Below, piece by piece: positions 34,116-42,622 of a stretch of 64,000 bases of DNA (within the stretch, counting starts at the first letter, position 1; the number at the start of each line of letters is the position of its first letter). This DNA comes from Streptomyces sp. NBC_01237. GTDB lineage: Bacteria > Actinomycetota > Actinomycetes > Streptomycetales > Streptomycetaceae. The notes beneath the pieces were generated by a model. That model ran no database searches. It was not told the origin of the DNA and worked only from the letters and a program-made list of their open reading frames with translations. The stretch is taken from assembly GCF_035917275.1 (NCBI RefSeq), contig NZ_CP108508.1, positions 1,240,001 through 1,304,000 of the forward strand, read 5' to 3'. The position numbers and the translations under genes are program-made.

Positions 34116-36976
34116 GTGAGCTGCTCACGGCGGTACGGGAAGGCCGCAAGGAAGACGTCCCCGCGCTGGTGCTCCGGCTGGACCCGGCCGGTCGCAGGGC
34201 AGCACTGGTGGAACTGAAGGAGCTGCGCAAGGAGTCGCGGACCTGGGAGTGGCGGAAGCGCGAAAAGATGCGGAAGGCCCTCCTGGTGGCCGGTGCGGGC
34301 TGCCACTCGGGCGCGGCCGGCTGCGCCACCTGGATCGGCTCCCGCGAGATGCGTGACTGGGTGAGGTCCCCGTATCCCTTCGTCCTGGAAGCGCTGGCCG
34401 ACCGCGATCCGGTCTGGCTCGGCGACCTGGCACACCGGCTGGCCGAGCGGTCGGTCACCTCGGAGTCCGAATACTGGTTCGTCTGCGAGCTGGTACGGAT
34501 CGCCCAGTGCCCGATTCCCGCCACGGACGGCCTGGTCCGGGGCTGGACCGAGCGCTGCGGTCTCGCGCGATGGCAGAGTTCGTCCGCCACATCGCTGCTG
34601 GATGTGCTGCGCGCCGACCCGCATCTGGCCGTTCTCACGCCCCGGATCTTCGAACTGCCCGAACTGCCGCCCCAACTCAGCTGGTACGAGGACGCCGACT
34701 CGCTCAGGCACTGGCCGGCCTCGCTCATCGCGCTGGCCGGGGAAGGGCTGCTGGACCGGGGCGTACTGGTCGACGGCTGCGTGACCCGGCTGCTGCGCGG
34801 CGGGAAGCCCGGCGAGCAGCGCTTCTTCCTGGTGCTGCTGCGTCAGCTCGCTCTGAGTGAACAGGAGGAGACGGCGCGGCTCGCCGACTGGATGGGTATG
34901 GCGGCGGACGGCATCTCGACGGTGGCGGGCCACGCCCAGGCCGTCCTCACCCGACTGGACGGCCTCGGCAGGCTGACCACACGTGATCTCGCCGATGTCT
35001 CGGGGTCGGTGCTCTTCCGCCGGGAGAAGAAGCTCGTCCGCAGCCAACTGGTCCTTCTGGGCAAGGTGTTGCGCCGGGACGCGTCGACGGCGAACGAACT
35101 GCTGCCCGTCGTCGCGGAAGCCTTCGGTCACGAGGACACGGACATCCAGGAGCGGGCACTGAAGCTGGTGGCCCGGTATCTCCCCACTGTGGACCCCGCG
35201 GTCCGCGAGGAGCTCACCCTCGCCGCAGGCCAGGTCGGGCAGATGCACCGGGCGGCGGCTGCCGAGCTGTTCGGTGATCTCCCAGACGAGACCGCCGACA
35301 GCGGCCCCTACGAGGAGCTGCTGCCACCGGCGCCCGCCCTGCGGCGACTCGAACCGGCACCGGAGAGTGTCGCCGAGCTCGTCGAGGAGGTGGCGGCCCT
35401 GGTGAAGTCCGGTTCGCGGGAGACCACGGTCTTCGAGCGGGCGCTGGACGGGCTGATCCGGCACGCCCGGACGGACCGCTCGGCGCTGGAGTCCGCGCTG
35501 CGTGAGGCGCTGGCCGGGCACTGGTTCCTCGGCGGAGTCCCGCAGGACGAGGTGGACCGGAGATTCACCAGGGACCCGGGCGGGCTGGACCTGGTCGTGG
35601 CCTCCCTTCTCGGCCTGGTGTCGCCCGGCGCCGTACGCGACGGAGGTGCCCGCTGGACCGGAACGGGCACCTGCGCCCATGCCGCGCTGAACGGCGTGCT
35701 GTTCGCCCGGATGTGGGAGGCAGCCACTGCCGTGCGGACCGCACGGATTCCGTTCCTGCTGGCGACGCCGACCTGGCACACCGGTTCGCTGGACCCGGCC
35801 GAGCTGGTCGAGCGGCTGCGGACGTACCAGCGGCTCGGCGCCGGTCCCGGCCCCGTGGACTTCGCCCAGGCCCTGTTGCGCGTGCGCCGGAGCGGGGAGC
35901 AGGAGGCGGCAGCGGCCGCCGCCCTGCTCGGCACCGCGGAGGGCGACCGGCTGGCCGCCTGGATACGTGCGGACCAGCCGCTCGCGCCGGTGCTGCGGCA
36001 CCGCCCGCCCAGCGGCCCGCCCTCGTCCGGCAACTGGTGGCAGCGCTCGGCCACCGGTACCCGGCGGGTGCTGCTCGCCACCAAGGAGCGTCTGGTGATC
36101 CAGCAGGAGTTCCCGCGTTCCTTCCACTGGCTGGGCCGTCCGCATCTTCCCGACGCGCGCCAGTGCTACCACTGGATGGACGGGCGTGCCGAGAACTGGA
36201 TCGCCGCGCTGCCGGAGGACGGGGAGACCTTGGCCGCCTGGCTGATGCCCAACCTGATGCACTGTGCGGACGAGGGCACGCAGGGGGCGGCCTGGACCCT
36301 CCCGGTCCTCGCCGAGGCCGGCGGCCCGGCCGGTGGTGCGATACATCTGGCGCTGGCCTATGGCCTGGGGGCCCGACACCCCCAGGACCGGCTGTCGGCG
36401 GTGGACGCCCTGCTGGTGCTGGCAGCCCAGGGCCGCCTGGACGCGCCCCTGCTCGGCCGGGAGCTGGCGATCCTCATCGATCACGACCTGGTGAAACCCA
36501 GCCGGATCGCCGACTCGGCGCGGACGGCTGCCGCCACCGGCGCGTACCGGACGGTGCTGTCCGTGCTGGTGGCACTGCTGCCCTCGCTCCTGACCTATCC
36601 GAAGCCTCCGCACGGCCTCGGGGAGGTACTGGCCGTGACCGCCGACTGCGCGGAACGCAGCGGTGCCCAGGACCTCGCGCCGGTCGAGGGGCTCGCGGCC
36701 ATGGCGGGGCGCAAGGGTTCCTCGCAGCTGGTGTGTCAGGCCGGCCGCCTGCTCGCCGCCTGCGGCCCCGATGCCGGACCCACCACAGAATCCACCACCG
36801 GCGCCGGCCCTGGGACCGACTCGCAGAGCACCAGCACCAGCACCAGCACCAGCACCAGCACCAGCACCAGCACCGCGAACGACGAGGGCATCAGCGGGGT
36901 CGATGCGGCAAGCAGGCGAAATCAGGCCGTGGAATCTGACCAAAAAGCGACGATAGGCGACCAGATCCACACTTAA
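34112..36976 (+). CDS. Large uncharacterised helical-repeat protein (DUF6493-like)
   Basis: This 954-aa cytoplasmic protein looks like a long alpha-helical repeat scaffold (HEAT-like spacing, for example ALREALAGHWFLGG and LERALDGLIRHA-type helices), preceded by a conserved-looking N-terminus SELLTAVREGRKEDVPALVL. I recall such proteins as DUF6493 but cannot confirm it. A Ser-Thr microsatellite of eight ST pairs lies near the C-terminus, followed by a polar tail. It overlaps the SWIM gene by 4 nt, so the two products probably act together. The function is unknown. Confidence 0.75.
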   Translation: MSELLTAVREGRKEDVPALVLRLDPAGRRAALVELKELRKESRTWEWRKREKMRKALLVAGAGCHSGAAGCATWIGSREMRDWVRSPYPFVLEALADRDPVWLGDLAHRLAERSVTSESEYWFVCELVRIAQCPIPATDGLVRGWTERCGLARWQSSSATSLLDVLRADPHLAVLTPRIFELPELPPQLSWYEDADSLRHWPASLIALAGEGLLDRGVLVDGCVTRLLRGGKPGEQRFFLVLLRQLALSEQEETARLADWMGMAADGISTVAGHAQAVLTRLDGLGRLTTRDLADVSGSVLFRREKKLVRSQLVLLGKVLRRDASTANELLPVVAEAFGHEDTDIQERALKLVARYLPTVDPAVREELTLAAGQVGQMHRAAAAELFGDLPDETADSGPYEELLPPAPALRRLEPAPESVAELVEEVAALVKSGSRETTVFERALDGLIRHARTDRSALESALREALAGHWFLGGVPQDEVDRRFTRDPGGLDLVVASLLGLVSPGAVRDGGARWTGTGTCAHAALNGVLFARMWEAATAVRTARIPFLLATPTWHTGSLDPAELVERLRTYQRLGAGPGPVDFAQALLRVRRSGEQEAAAAAALLGTAEGDRLAAWIRADQPLAPVLRHRPPSGPPSSGNWWQRSATGTRRVLLATKERLVIQQEFPRSFHWLGRPHLPDARQCYHWMDGRAENWIAALPEDGETLAAWLMPNLMHCADEGTQGAAWTLPVLAEAGGPAGGAIHLALAYGLGARHPQDRLSAVDALLVLAAQGRLDAPLLGRELAILIDHDLVKPSRIADSARTAAATGAYRTVLSVLVALLPSLLTYPKPPHGLGEVLAVTADCAERSGAQDLAPVEGLAAMAGRKGSSQLVCQAGRLLAACGPDAGPTTESTTGAGPGTDSQSTSTSTSTSTSTSTSTANDEGISGVDAASRRNQAVESDQKATIGDQIHT
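36827..36874. repeat. AGCACC hexanucleotide microsatellite, eight copies
   Basis: Eight perfect AGCACC units encode (Ser-Thr)8 near the end of the 954-aa protein. Slippage in units of six bases would change the length of the tract without changing frame. Confidence 0.9.
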
Positions 36977-37032
36977 CCCATCAGTCACAAGGCGTTCGTG
37001 ATCAGGCAACACCGCTCAGTCACAGTGAGGTC

Positions 37033-38502
37033 ATGACTGATGTGACATCCGCGAAGACCGCCCGGCGTCCGCACCACTGGCGCCGGGACCTGATCGAACT
37101 GGCCGCACTGTTCACAGCGGTCGCCGTGGCCGACGCGATCGCCAACCTGATCGGTCACCAGCCGGACGGGCCCTATCTCCTGATCGCGTCGGCCGTGGCG
37201 CTGGTTGCCACGGCCACGTTCCACACCTGGTGGGCCCGGCGACACAGCCACGCCCCACCGCCGAACCCCGGCGCGGCGGGCGCCGCCGGGGATCGCGGCG
37301 CGGCGGTCGCGGCGTCCACCGGGGAGGAGCCGTCACCGTCCGCCGAGGACACGGTGCTGTGGCGGATGCGGACGACGGTCCGGGACAACCCGGGCAGCCT
37401 GGCCGCGCTGTGCACCGCGCTCGCCCGGCTCAGGATCGACATCCTCACCCTGCAGACGCACCCGCTGGCGCGCGGCACCGTCGACGAGTTCCTGCTCCGC
37501 GCGCCCGCGACGCTCCAGGCCCAGGAGCTGACCCGGGAGATCTCCGCGGCGGGCGGCAGCTCCACCTGGATCGAACGGGCGGACGCCCACGATCTCGTGG
37601 ACACCCCGACCCGCGTCCTCGGGCTGGCCACCCGTACCGCCCTGGACGCGGCGGAACTCCCACTGGCCCTGCGACAGTTGCTCGGTCGATGCACCATCCA
37701 CTCACTGCCGGCGGTCTCGATCACCGGCCGCCCGACCGGTGAGAGCGCACCGGTGGAAGGCGTGCTGGAGGAGACCGTGATGCGGCTGCGCGACCCGTCC
37801 GGTGGGGTCATCACCGTCGAACGCCCCTATCTGCCCTTCACACCGACCGAGTTCGCCCGTGCCCGTGCCCTGGTCGAGCTCGACGCCCGGCTCGGCCCCC
37901 GCGTCCCCCGCGGTGAGGACGTGCTCACCCTCCCCAAGGGCGACGAGATCACCGTGCGCCGCGCGGACGGCGACGACCTCGCCGCCGCCCGCGCGATGCA
38001 CGACCGCTGCTCCCCGCGCACGCTGGGGCTGCGGTACCACGGCCCGGTCGGCGACGCGAACCGGTACCTGGACCACCTGCTGAGCCCACGTTTCGGCCGC
38101 ACCCTCGCCGCACAGACGGCCTCCGGCCGGCTGGTGGCACTCGGCCACCTCCTCTGGGACGGGGACGAGACCGAGGTGGCGCTCCTCGTCGAGGACGACT
38201 GGCAGCGCCGGGGCATCGGATCCGAACTGCTCGGCCGCCTGGTGGCACTCGCCGTGGAGGCGGGCTGCGAGAGCGTCTACGCCGTGACGCAGTCCCACAA
38301 CACCGGCATGGTCGCGGCCATGCGCGCGCTCGAACTGCCCCTCGACTACCAGATCGAGGAAGGCACCCTGGTCATCACCGCCCGGCTGAGGACGGCTCCG
38401 ACGACATCGACCGCTCCGACCACTCCGTCGCAGCAGGCCGAACAGCGGGCTCGGGCTCAGCGGAGCGAACACGCCGCACGGGCTGAGCGGACCCGTCGCT
38501 GA
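37033..38502 (+). CDS. Membrane-anchored ACT-GNAT fusion protein
   Basis: This 489-aa protein has two membrane helices near the N-terminus (about 20-65), an ACT-like domain (about 107-180, LWRMRTTVRDNPGSLAALCT), a middle region, and a C-terminal GNAT acetyltransferase domain (about 305-450, LLVEDDWQRRGIGSELLGRL). ACT domains bind amino acids, so it may be an amino-acid-gated acetyltransferase at the membrane. The substrate is unknown. The last 35 residues are low complexity (Thr/Ser/Ala/Arg) and their DNA overlaps the convergent PLP-enzyme gene by 128 bp. Confidence 0.82.
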   Translation: MTDVTSAKTARRPHHWRRDLIELAALFTAVAVADAIANLIGHQPDGPYLLIASAVALVATATFHTWWARRHSHAPPPNPGAAGAAGDRGAAVAASTGEEPSPSAEDTVLWRMRTTVRDNPGSLAALCTALARLRIDILTLQTHPLARGTVDEFLLRAPATLQAQELTREISAAGGSSTWIERADAHDLVDTPTRVLGLATRTALDAAELPLALRQLLGRCTIHSLPAVSITGRPTGESAPVEGVLEETVMRLRDPSGGVITVERPYLPFTPTEFARARALVELDARLGPRVPRGEDVLTLPKGDEITVRRADGDDLAAARAMHDRCSPRTLGLRYHGPVGDANRYLDHLLSPRFGRTLAAQTASGRLVALGHLLWDGDETEVALLVEDDWQRRGIGSELLGRLVALAVEAGCESVYAVTQSHNTGMVAAMRALELPLDYQIEEGTLVITARLRTAPTTSTAPTTPSQQAEQRARAQRSEHAARAERTRR

Positions 38503-39649
38503 GCGCCTGGCACAGATCCGCCCACAGGTCCTCGACGTCCTCCAGACCGACCGACATCCGCAGCAGCCGGTCCCCGACACCGGACGCCTGGCGGTCCCCC
38601 TCATCCACAATGCGGTGGCTGATGGAGGCCGGATGCTGGATCAGCGAGTCCACACTGCCGAGGCTGACGGCAGGAGTGATGAGCCGCACCCCGGCGATCA
38701 CCCGGTGCGGGTCGCCGTACACCTCGAAGGAGACCATCGCCCCGCCCAGCTTCGGGTAGTGCACCCGCGAGATCCGGGGGTCGGCGGTGAGCCGGCGGGA
38801 GAGTTCGGCGGCGCTCGCCGACGCCGCGCGTACCCGCACCGGGAGGGTGGAGAGCCCGCGCAGCAGCAGGTAGCCGGCCAGCGGATGCAGTACGCCGCCG
38901 GTGGCGAAGCGCACCTGGCGCAGCCGGGCCGCGAACTCCTCGTCGCAGGCCACGACGCCGCCCATGACATCGCCGTGCCCGCCCAGGTACTTGGTCGCGC
39001 TGTGCAGGACGATCCGGGCCCCGTGTTCGGCGGGCCGCTGGAGCACGGGCGTCGCGAAGGTGTTGTCGACCAGCAGCGGAACCGTGCCGCAGGAGTGGGC
39101 GACGGCCCGGATGTCGATTTCCGCCAGGGTGGGGTTGGCGGGCGTCTCGACCATCACCAGGCCGGTGTCCGGCCGGATCGCGTCGCTGATGCCCGCCGGG
39201 TCGGTCCAGGTCACCTCGGTGCCCAGCAGTCCCGCTCCCAGCAAGTGGTCGCTGCACCCGTAGAGGGGGCGGACGGCCACGACATGGCGCAGCCCCATGC
39301 TCGCGCGGGCCAGCAGGACCGCCGTGAGCGCCGCCATTCCGCTGGCGAACGCGACGGCGCTGTCGGTCCCTTCCAGCCGGGCCAGTGCCGTCTCGAAACG
39401 GGCGGTGGTCGGATTGTCCAGCCGGGCGTAGACCGGCGGCCCGTCGAGCCGCGCGCCGGTGGTGGCGAACGTGTCGATCCGCTCGGCCTCACCCCGGGAG
39501 TCGTACGAGGGGTAGGTGGTGGACAGGTCGAGCGGCGGGGCGTGCAGGCCGAGTGAGGCGAGATCGTCGCGTCCGGCGTGCACGGCTTCGGTGGCCAGCG
39601 CCCTGGACCGGGATGGGGCCGAGGCGGTGATCGAGACTTCGTTGTCCAT
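38375..39649 (-). CDS. Trans-sulfuration PLP enzyme (Cys/Met metabolism)
   Basis: This 424-aa Cys/Met metabolism PLP enzyme belongs to the cystathionine gamma-synthase / gamma-lyase / methionine gamma-lyase group. The PLP lysine is K220 in HSATKYLGGHGD; VRPLYGCSDHLL and VDNTFATPVLQ are further family blocks. Which reaction it catalyses cannot be settled from sequence alone. A divergent Lrp/AsnC gene 59 bp away recalls methionine gamma-lyase loci (mdeR-mdeA in Pseudomonas), which favours a catabolic role. The last 40 residues are unrelated to the family and overlap the ACT-GNAT gene. Confidence 0.85.
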   Translation of the reverse strand: MDNEVSITASAPSRSRALATEAVHAGRDDLASLGLHAPPLDLSTTYPSYDSRGEAERIDTFATTGARLDGPPVYARLDNPTTARFETALARLEGTDSAVAFASGMAALTAVLLARASMGLRHVVAVRPLYGCSDHLLGAGLLGTEVTWTDPAGISDAIRPDTGLVMVETPANPTLAEIDIRAVAHSCGTVPLLVDNTFATPVLQRPAEHGARIVLHSATKYLGGHGDVMGGVVACDEEFAARLRQVRFATGGVLHPLAGYLLLRGLSTLPVRVRAASASAAELSRRLTADPRISRVHYPKLGGAMVSFEVYGDPHRVIAGVRLITPAVSLGSVDSLIQHPASISHRIVDEGDRQASGVGDRLLRMSVGLEDVEDLWADLCQALSDGSAQPVRRVRSAEPEPAVRPAATEWSERSMSSEPSSAGR

Positions 39650-39672
39650 GGGTTCACTCTGAACAGCTACCG

Positions 39673-39703
39673 GAACGTAGGGCGAAAACCCCGTGCTACG
39701 TTC
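39673..39703. promoter_or_regulatory. Candidate Lrp operator
   Basis: GAACGTAG (39673-39680) and CTACGTTC (39696-39703) are perfect 8-bp inverted copies, spaced 15 nt, between the divergent PLP-enzyme and Lrp genes. The right arm contains TACGTT, a likely -10 box 6 nt before the Lrp start codon, so binding would block that promoter. Confidence 0.55.
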
Positions 39704-39708
39704 GGCCG

Positions 39709-40248
39709 ATGGCTGATTCTGTCGTCCTGGATCCGGTGGATCTGCATATTCTGCGACTGCTGCAGAACGATGCACGGACCACGTACCGGGAGCTCGCCGC
39801 CGAAGTGGGCGTGGCGCCCTCCACCTGTCTGGACCGGGTGACCCGGCTGCGCCGCTCCGGTGTCATTCTCGGCCACCAGCTGCGCCTGGACCCCGCGAAG
39901 CTCGGCCGCGGTCTGGAAGCCCTGCTTCTGGTGCAGGTCCGGCCGCACCGACGGGAGCTCATCGGCCCGTTCGTCGAGCGGATCAGGGCCCTGCCGGAGT
40001 CCCGTGCACTGTTCCACCTCACCGGCCCGGACGACTATCTCGTCCATGTCGCGGTGGCCGGCACCGCCGATCTCCAGCGGCTGGTGCTGGACGAGTTCAC
40101 CTCACGCCGCGAGGTGGCCCGGGTGGAGACCCGGCTGATCTTCCAGGAGTGGGAGTGCGGCCCCCTGCTGCCACCCGGCGGAGCGCCGGCCGACAGGCCC
40201 CGGTCCGGATCCCCGGCGCCCGGCAACGACGCGGATCCGGATGCCTGA
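39709..40248 (+). CDS. Lrp/AsnC-family regulator
   Basis: This 179-aa regulator has an HTH (LDPVDLHILRLLQNDARTTY, then GVAPSTCLDRVTRLRRSG) and a RAM ligand-binding domain (about 70-150). It is divergent from the trans-sulfuration enzyme gene, with a palindrome in the shared 59 bp, and probably regulates that gene in response to a sulfur amino acid. The mRNA is possibly leaderless (TACGTT 6 nt before the ATG). The C-terminal 25 residues are a Pro/Gly/Asp-rich tail outside the domain. Confidence 0.9.
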   Translation: MADSVVLDPVDLHILRLLQNDARTTYRELAAEVGVAPSTCLDRVTRLRRSGVILGHQLRLDPAKLGRGLEALLLVQVRPHRRELIGPFVERIRALPESRALFHLTGPDDYLVHVAVAGTADLQRLVLDEFTSRREVARVETRLIFQEWECGPLLPPGGAPADRPRSGSPAPGNDADPDA

Positions 40249-40296
40249 CACCGAATGGTGGTGACGCGGAGGGCCGCGCCGTACGAGGATGTCCGC

Positions 40297-41982
40297 ATGC
40301 CAGACACATCGAGCCGCGCGCTGCCCCGTCAGGTCGCCGACGCCTACGTCGACGCAATCATCGAACTCGACCCGATCACGGGCACCTATCTGGGCGTGCC
40401 GGAGAGCTCGCGCCGCCTGCCTGATTTCTCACCGGCCGGTCAGGCCGCCGTCGCCGCTCTCGCCCGCGCCACGCTGGCCGAACTCGATGCCGCGGAGCTG
40501 CTGCCCGGCGCGGACAGCGACGCGGAACGCCGGTGCGGGCGGCTGCTGCGCGAGCGCCTGACCGCGGAACTGGCCGTCCACGAAGCCGACGAGGGGCTGC
40601 GGGCCGTTTCCAACATGCACTCGCCCCCGCACAGCGTCCGTGAGGTGTTCACGGTCACCCCGACCGAGACCGACGAGGACTGGGCGGCGGTGGTGGACCG
40701 CCTGCGCGCGGTTCCCGCGGCGCTGGAGGGGTACCGGGCCTCGCTCGCCCTCGGTCTGGAGCGCAAGCTGTACGGCGGACCGCGCCCGACCGCCACGTTC
40801 ATCGAGCAGCTGACGGAGTGGATCGGGAACAACGGCCCGTCGTTCTTCGAGGACTTCGCCGCCCCCGGTCCGGCCGCGCTGCGCGAGGACCTGGACGACG
40901 CCGCGCGTCGGGCCACGGCCGCGCTCGTTGAGCTGCGGGACTGGATGAGCGAGGTCTACGCCCCCGCGGTCGAGGGTGCGCCCGACACGGTGGGCCGTGA
41001 GCGCTATGCCCGCTGGTCGCGGCAGTTCAACGGCACCGACCTGGATCTCGACGAGGCGTACACGTACGGCTGGTCCGAATACCACCGGCTGCTCGCCGAG
41101 ATGAAGACCGAGGCCGCGAAGATCCTGCCCGGCGCGGGTCCGTGGGAGGCGCTCGCCCACCTCGATGTGCACGGCAAGCACATCGAGGGCGTCGACGAGG
41201 TCCGTGACTGGCTGCAGAACCTGATGGACGAGGCCATCGAGGCGCTCGACGGCACCCACTTCGAACTCGCCGAGCGGGTACGGAAGGTCGAGTCCCGGAT
41301 CGCCCCGTCCGGTGGCGCCGCCGCCCCGTACTACACCGGCCCGTCCGAGGACTTCTCGCGCCCCGGCCGCACCTGGCTGCCGACCATGGGTGAGACCCGT
41401 TTCCCGGTGTACGACCTGGTCTCCACCTGGTACCACGAGGGCGTTCCCGGCCATCACCTGCAGATCGCCCAGTGGACGCATGTCGCCGACAGCCTGTCCC
41501 GCTACCAGGCGTCGGTGGGGCAGGTCAGCGCGAATGCCGAAGGCTGGGCGCTGTACGCGGAGCGTCTGATGGACGAGCTGGGCTTCCTGCCCGACGCCGA
41601 ACGTCGGCTCGGCTATCTGGACGCCCAGATGATGCGGGCCTGCCGGGTGATCGTGGACATCGGCATGCACCTGGAGCTGGAGATCCCGGCGGATTCACCG
41701 TTCCACCCGGGCGAGCGCTGGACCCCGGATCTGGCCCAGGAGTTCTTCGGCAACCACAGCGGCCGGCCGGCCGACTTCGTGGAGAGCGAACTGACCCGCT
41801 ATCTGTCGATGCCGGGGCAGGCCATCGGCTACAAGCTGGGCGAGCGTGCGTGGCTGCTCGGCCGGGAGAACGCCCGCAAGGCGCACGGCGACGCGTTCGA
41901 CCTCAAGGCGTGGCACATGGCGGCGCTCTCGCAGGGATCGCTGGGTCTGGACGACCTGGTGGACGAGCTGTCGAAGCTCTGA
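40297..41982 (+). CDS. DUF885 metallopeptidase-like protein
   Basis: This 561-aa cytoplasmic protein of the DUF885 family carries the zincin-like site HEGVPGHH (residues 380-387) with the downstream EGWALYAERL glutamate (415-424), consistent with a zinc peptidase fold. YYTGPSEDFSRPG precedes the site. Function in Streptomyces is unknown; relatives are annotated as putative aminopeptidases or carboxypeptidases. The ATG chosen starts at MPDTSSRALPRQVADAYVD. Confidence 0.88.
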   Translation: MPDTSSRALPRQVADAYVDAIIELDPITGTYLGVPESSRRLPDFSPAGQAAVAALARATLAELDAAELLPGADSDAERRCGRLLRERLTAELAVHEADEGLRAVSNMHSPPHSVREVFTVTPTETDEDWAAVVDRLRAVPAALEGYRASLALGLERKLYGGPRPTATFIEQLTEWIGNNGPSFFEDFAAPGPAALREDLDDAARRATAALVELRDWMSEVYAPAVEGAPDTVGRERYARWSRQFNGTDLDLDEAYTYGWSEYHRLLAEMKTEAAKILPGAGPWEALAHLDVHGKHIEGVDEVRDWLQNLMDEAIEALDGTHFELAERVRKVESRIAPSGGAAAPYYTGPSEDFSRPGRTWLPTMGETRFPVYDLVSTWYHEGVPGHHLQIAQWTHVADSLSRYQASVGQVSANAEGWALYAERLMDELGFLPDAERRLGYLDAQMMRACRVIVDIGMHLELEIPADSPFHPGERWTPDLAQEFFGNHSGRPADFVESELTRYLSMPGQAIGYKLGERAWLLGRENARKAHGDAFDLKAWHMAALSQGSLGLDDLVDELSKL

Positions 41983-42028
41983 TCCTGCGCGCATGGCTCC
42001 CGCGCGGCCGGGTTCGGTTCCGTTCTGT

Positions 42029-42556
42029 TCAGTCCAGGGCCATGAGCCCGGCCGCCGTCGGCCGGAAGCCGCAACCGGCGTAGAAACCGGCCAGTGCGGG
42101 TTCGTAGTCGACGTGCAGCCATCGGGCACCACGCGCGCGGGCTTGCTCGGCCGCCGTCGTGACCAGTCGGCGGCCGAGCCCGCGGCGCCGCTCGTCGGGA
42201 TGGACGGTGGTGTCGAGCACGAACGCGTGCACACCGCCGTCACCGACGACATTGACGTAACCCACAAGCCGTCCGCCGCCCGATCCTTCGCCGCGTCCGG
42301 CTCCCTTCCTCTCGCCGCGTTCGTCTCCCTCCCCCTCGCCACGTCCGTTGCCCGGTCCTTCGCCGCGTCCGTTGCCCTGCCCTGCGGCCGGCGCGTCGCC
42401 CCGCTCCTCGCTCGGCCCGCCCCGCCGGGCTGCGAGCCACAGCAGGCTGCGGGCCAGAACGGGGCCGAACTCCGTCGGCCGGTGACCGGGCCAGGCGGCG
42501 GCGAAGAGGGCGTTGAGTTCCGGGTCGGTCAGCGGCGGGCTGATCTCGATCTTCAT
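42029..42556 (-). CDS. GNAT acetyltransferase with Gly/Arg/Glu-rich insert
   Basis: This 175-aa acetyltransferase has the acetyl-CoA loop HPDERRRGLGRRLV and the C-terminal LAGFYAGCGFRP. Between strands 1 and 2 there is an insert of about 40 residues, GQGNGRGEG-type repeats, encoded by repeated CGCCGCGTCCG-like DNA. Ordinary family members lack it, so it is probably a disordered loop produced by repeat expansion. The ATG at 42556 is preferred to a GTG two codons upstream. Confidence 0.75.
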   Translation of the reverse strand: MKIEISPPLTDPELNALFAAAWPGHRPTEFGPVLARSLLWLAARRGGPSEERGDAPAAGQGNGRGEGPGNGRGEGEGDERGERKGAGRGEGSGGGRLVGYVNVVGDGGVHAFVLDTTVHPDERRRGLGRRLVTTAAEQARARGARWLHVDYEPALAGFYAGCGFRPTAAGLMALD

Positions 42557-42622
42557 CACCACGTTCTACCAGTCGCCTCCCTCGACCGAGGACGGGTGTT
42601 CACCGAAGCGAGGTCGCACGCC

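Noticed and set aside
34028..37012. 994-codon open frame on the minus strand opposite the large helical-repeat gene
   Set aside because: High GC removes stops from the complementary frame. The plus-strand frame has an ATGA-coupled start and sensible protein composition, whereas this one is Arg/Gly/Pro/Gln-rich with no domain.
36977..37032. CRP-like site (TCAC...GTGA) before the ACT-GNAT gene
   Set aside because: The half-sites are in the wrong orientation and spacing for TGTGA-N6-TCACA.
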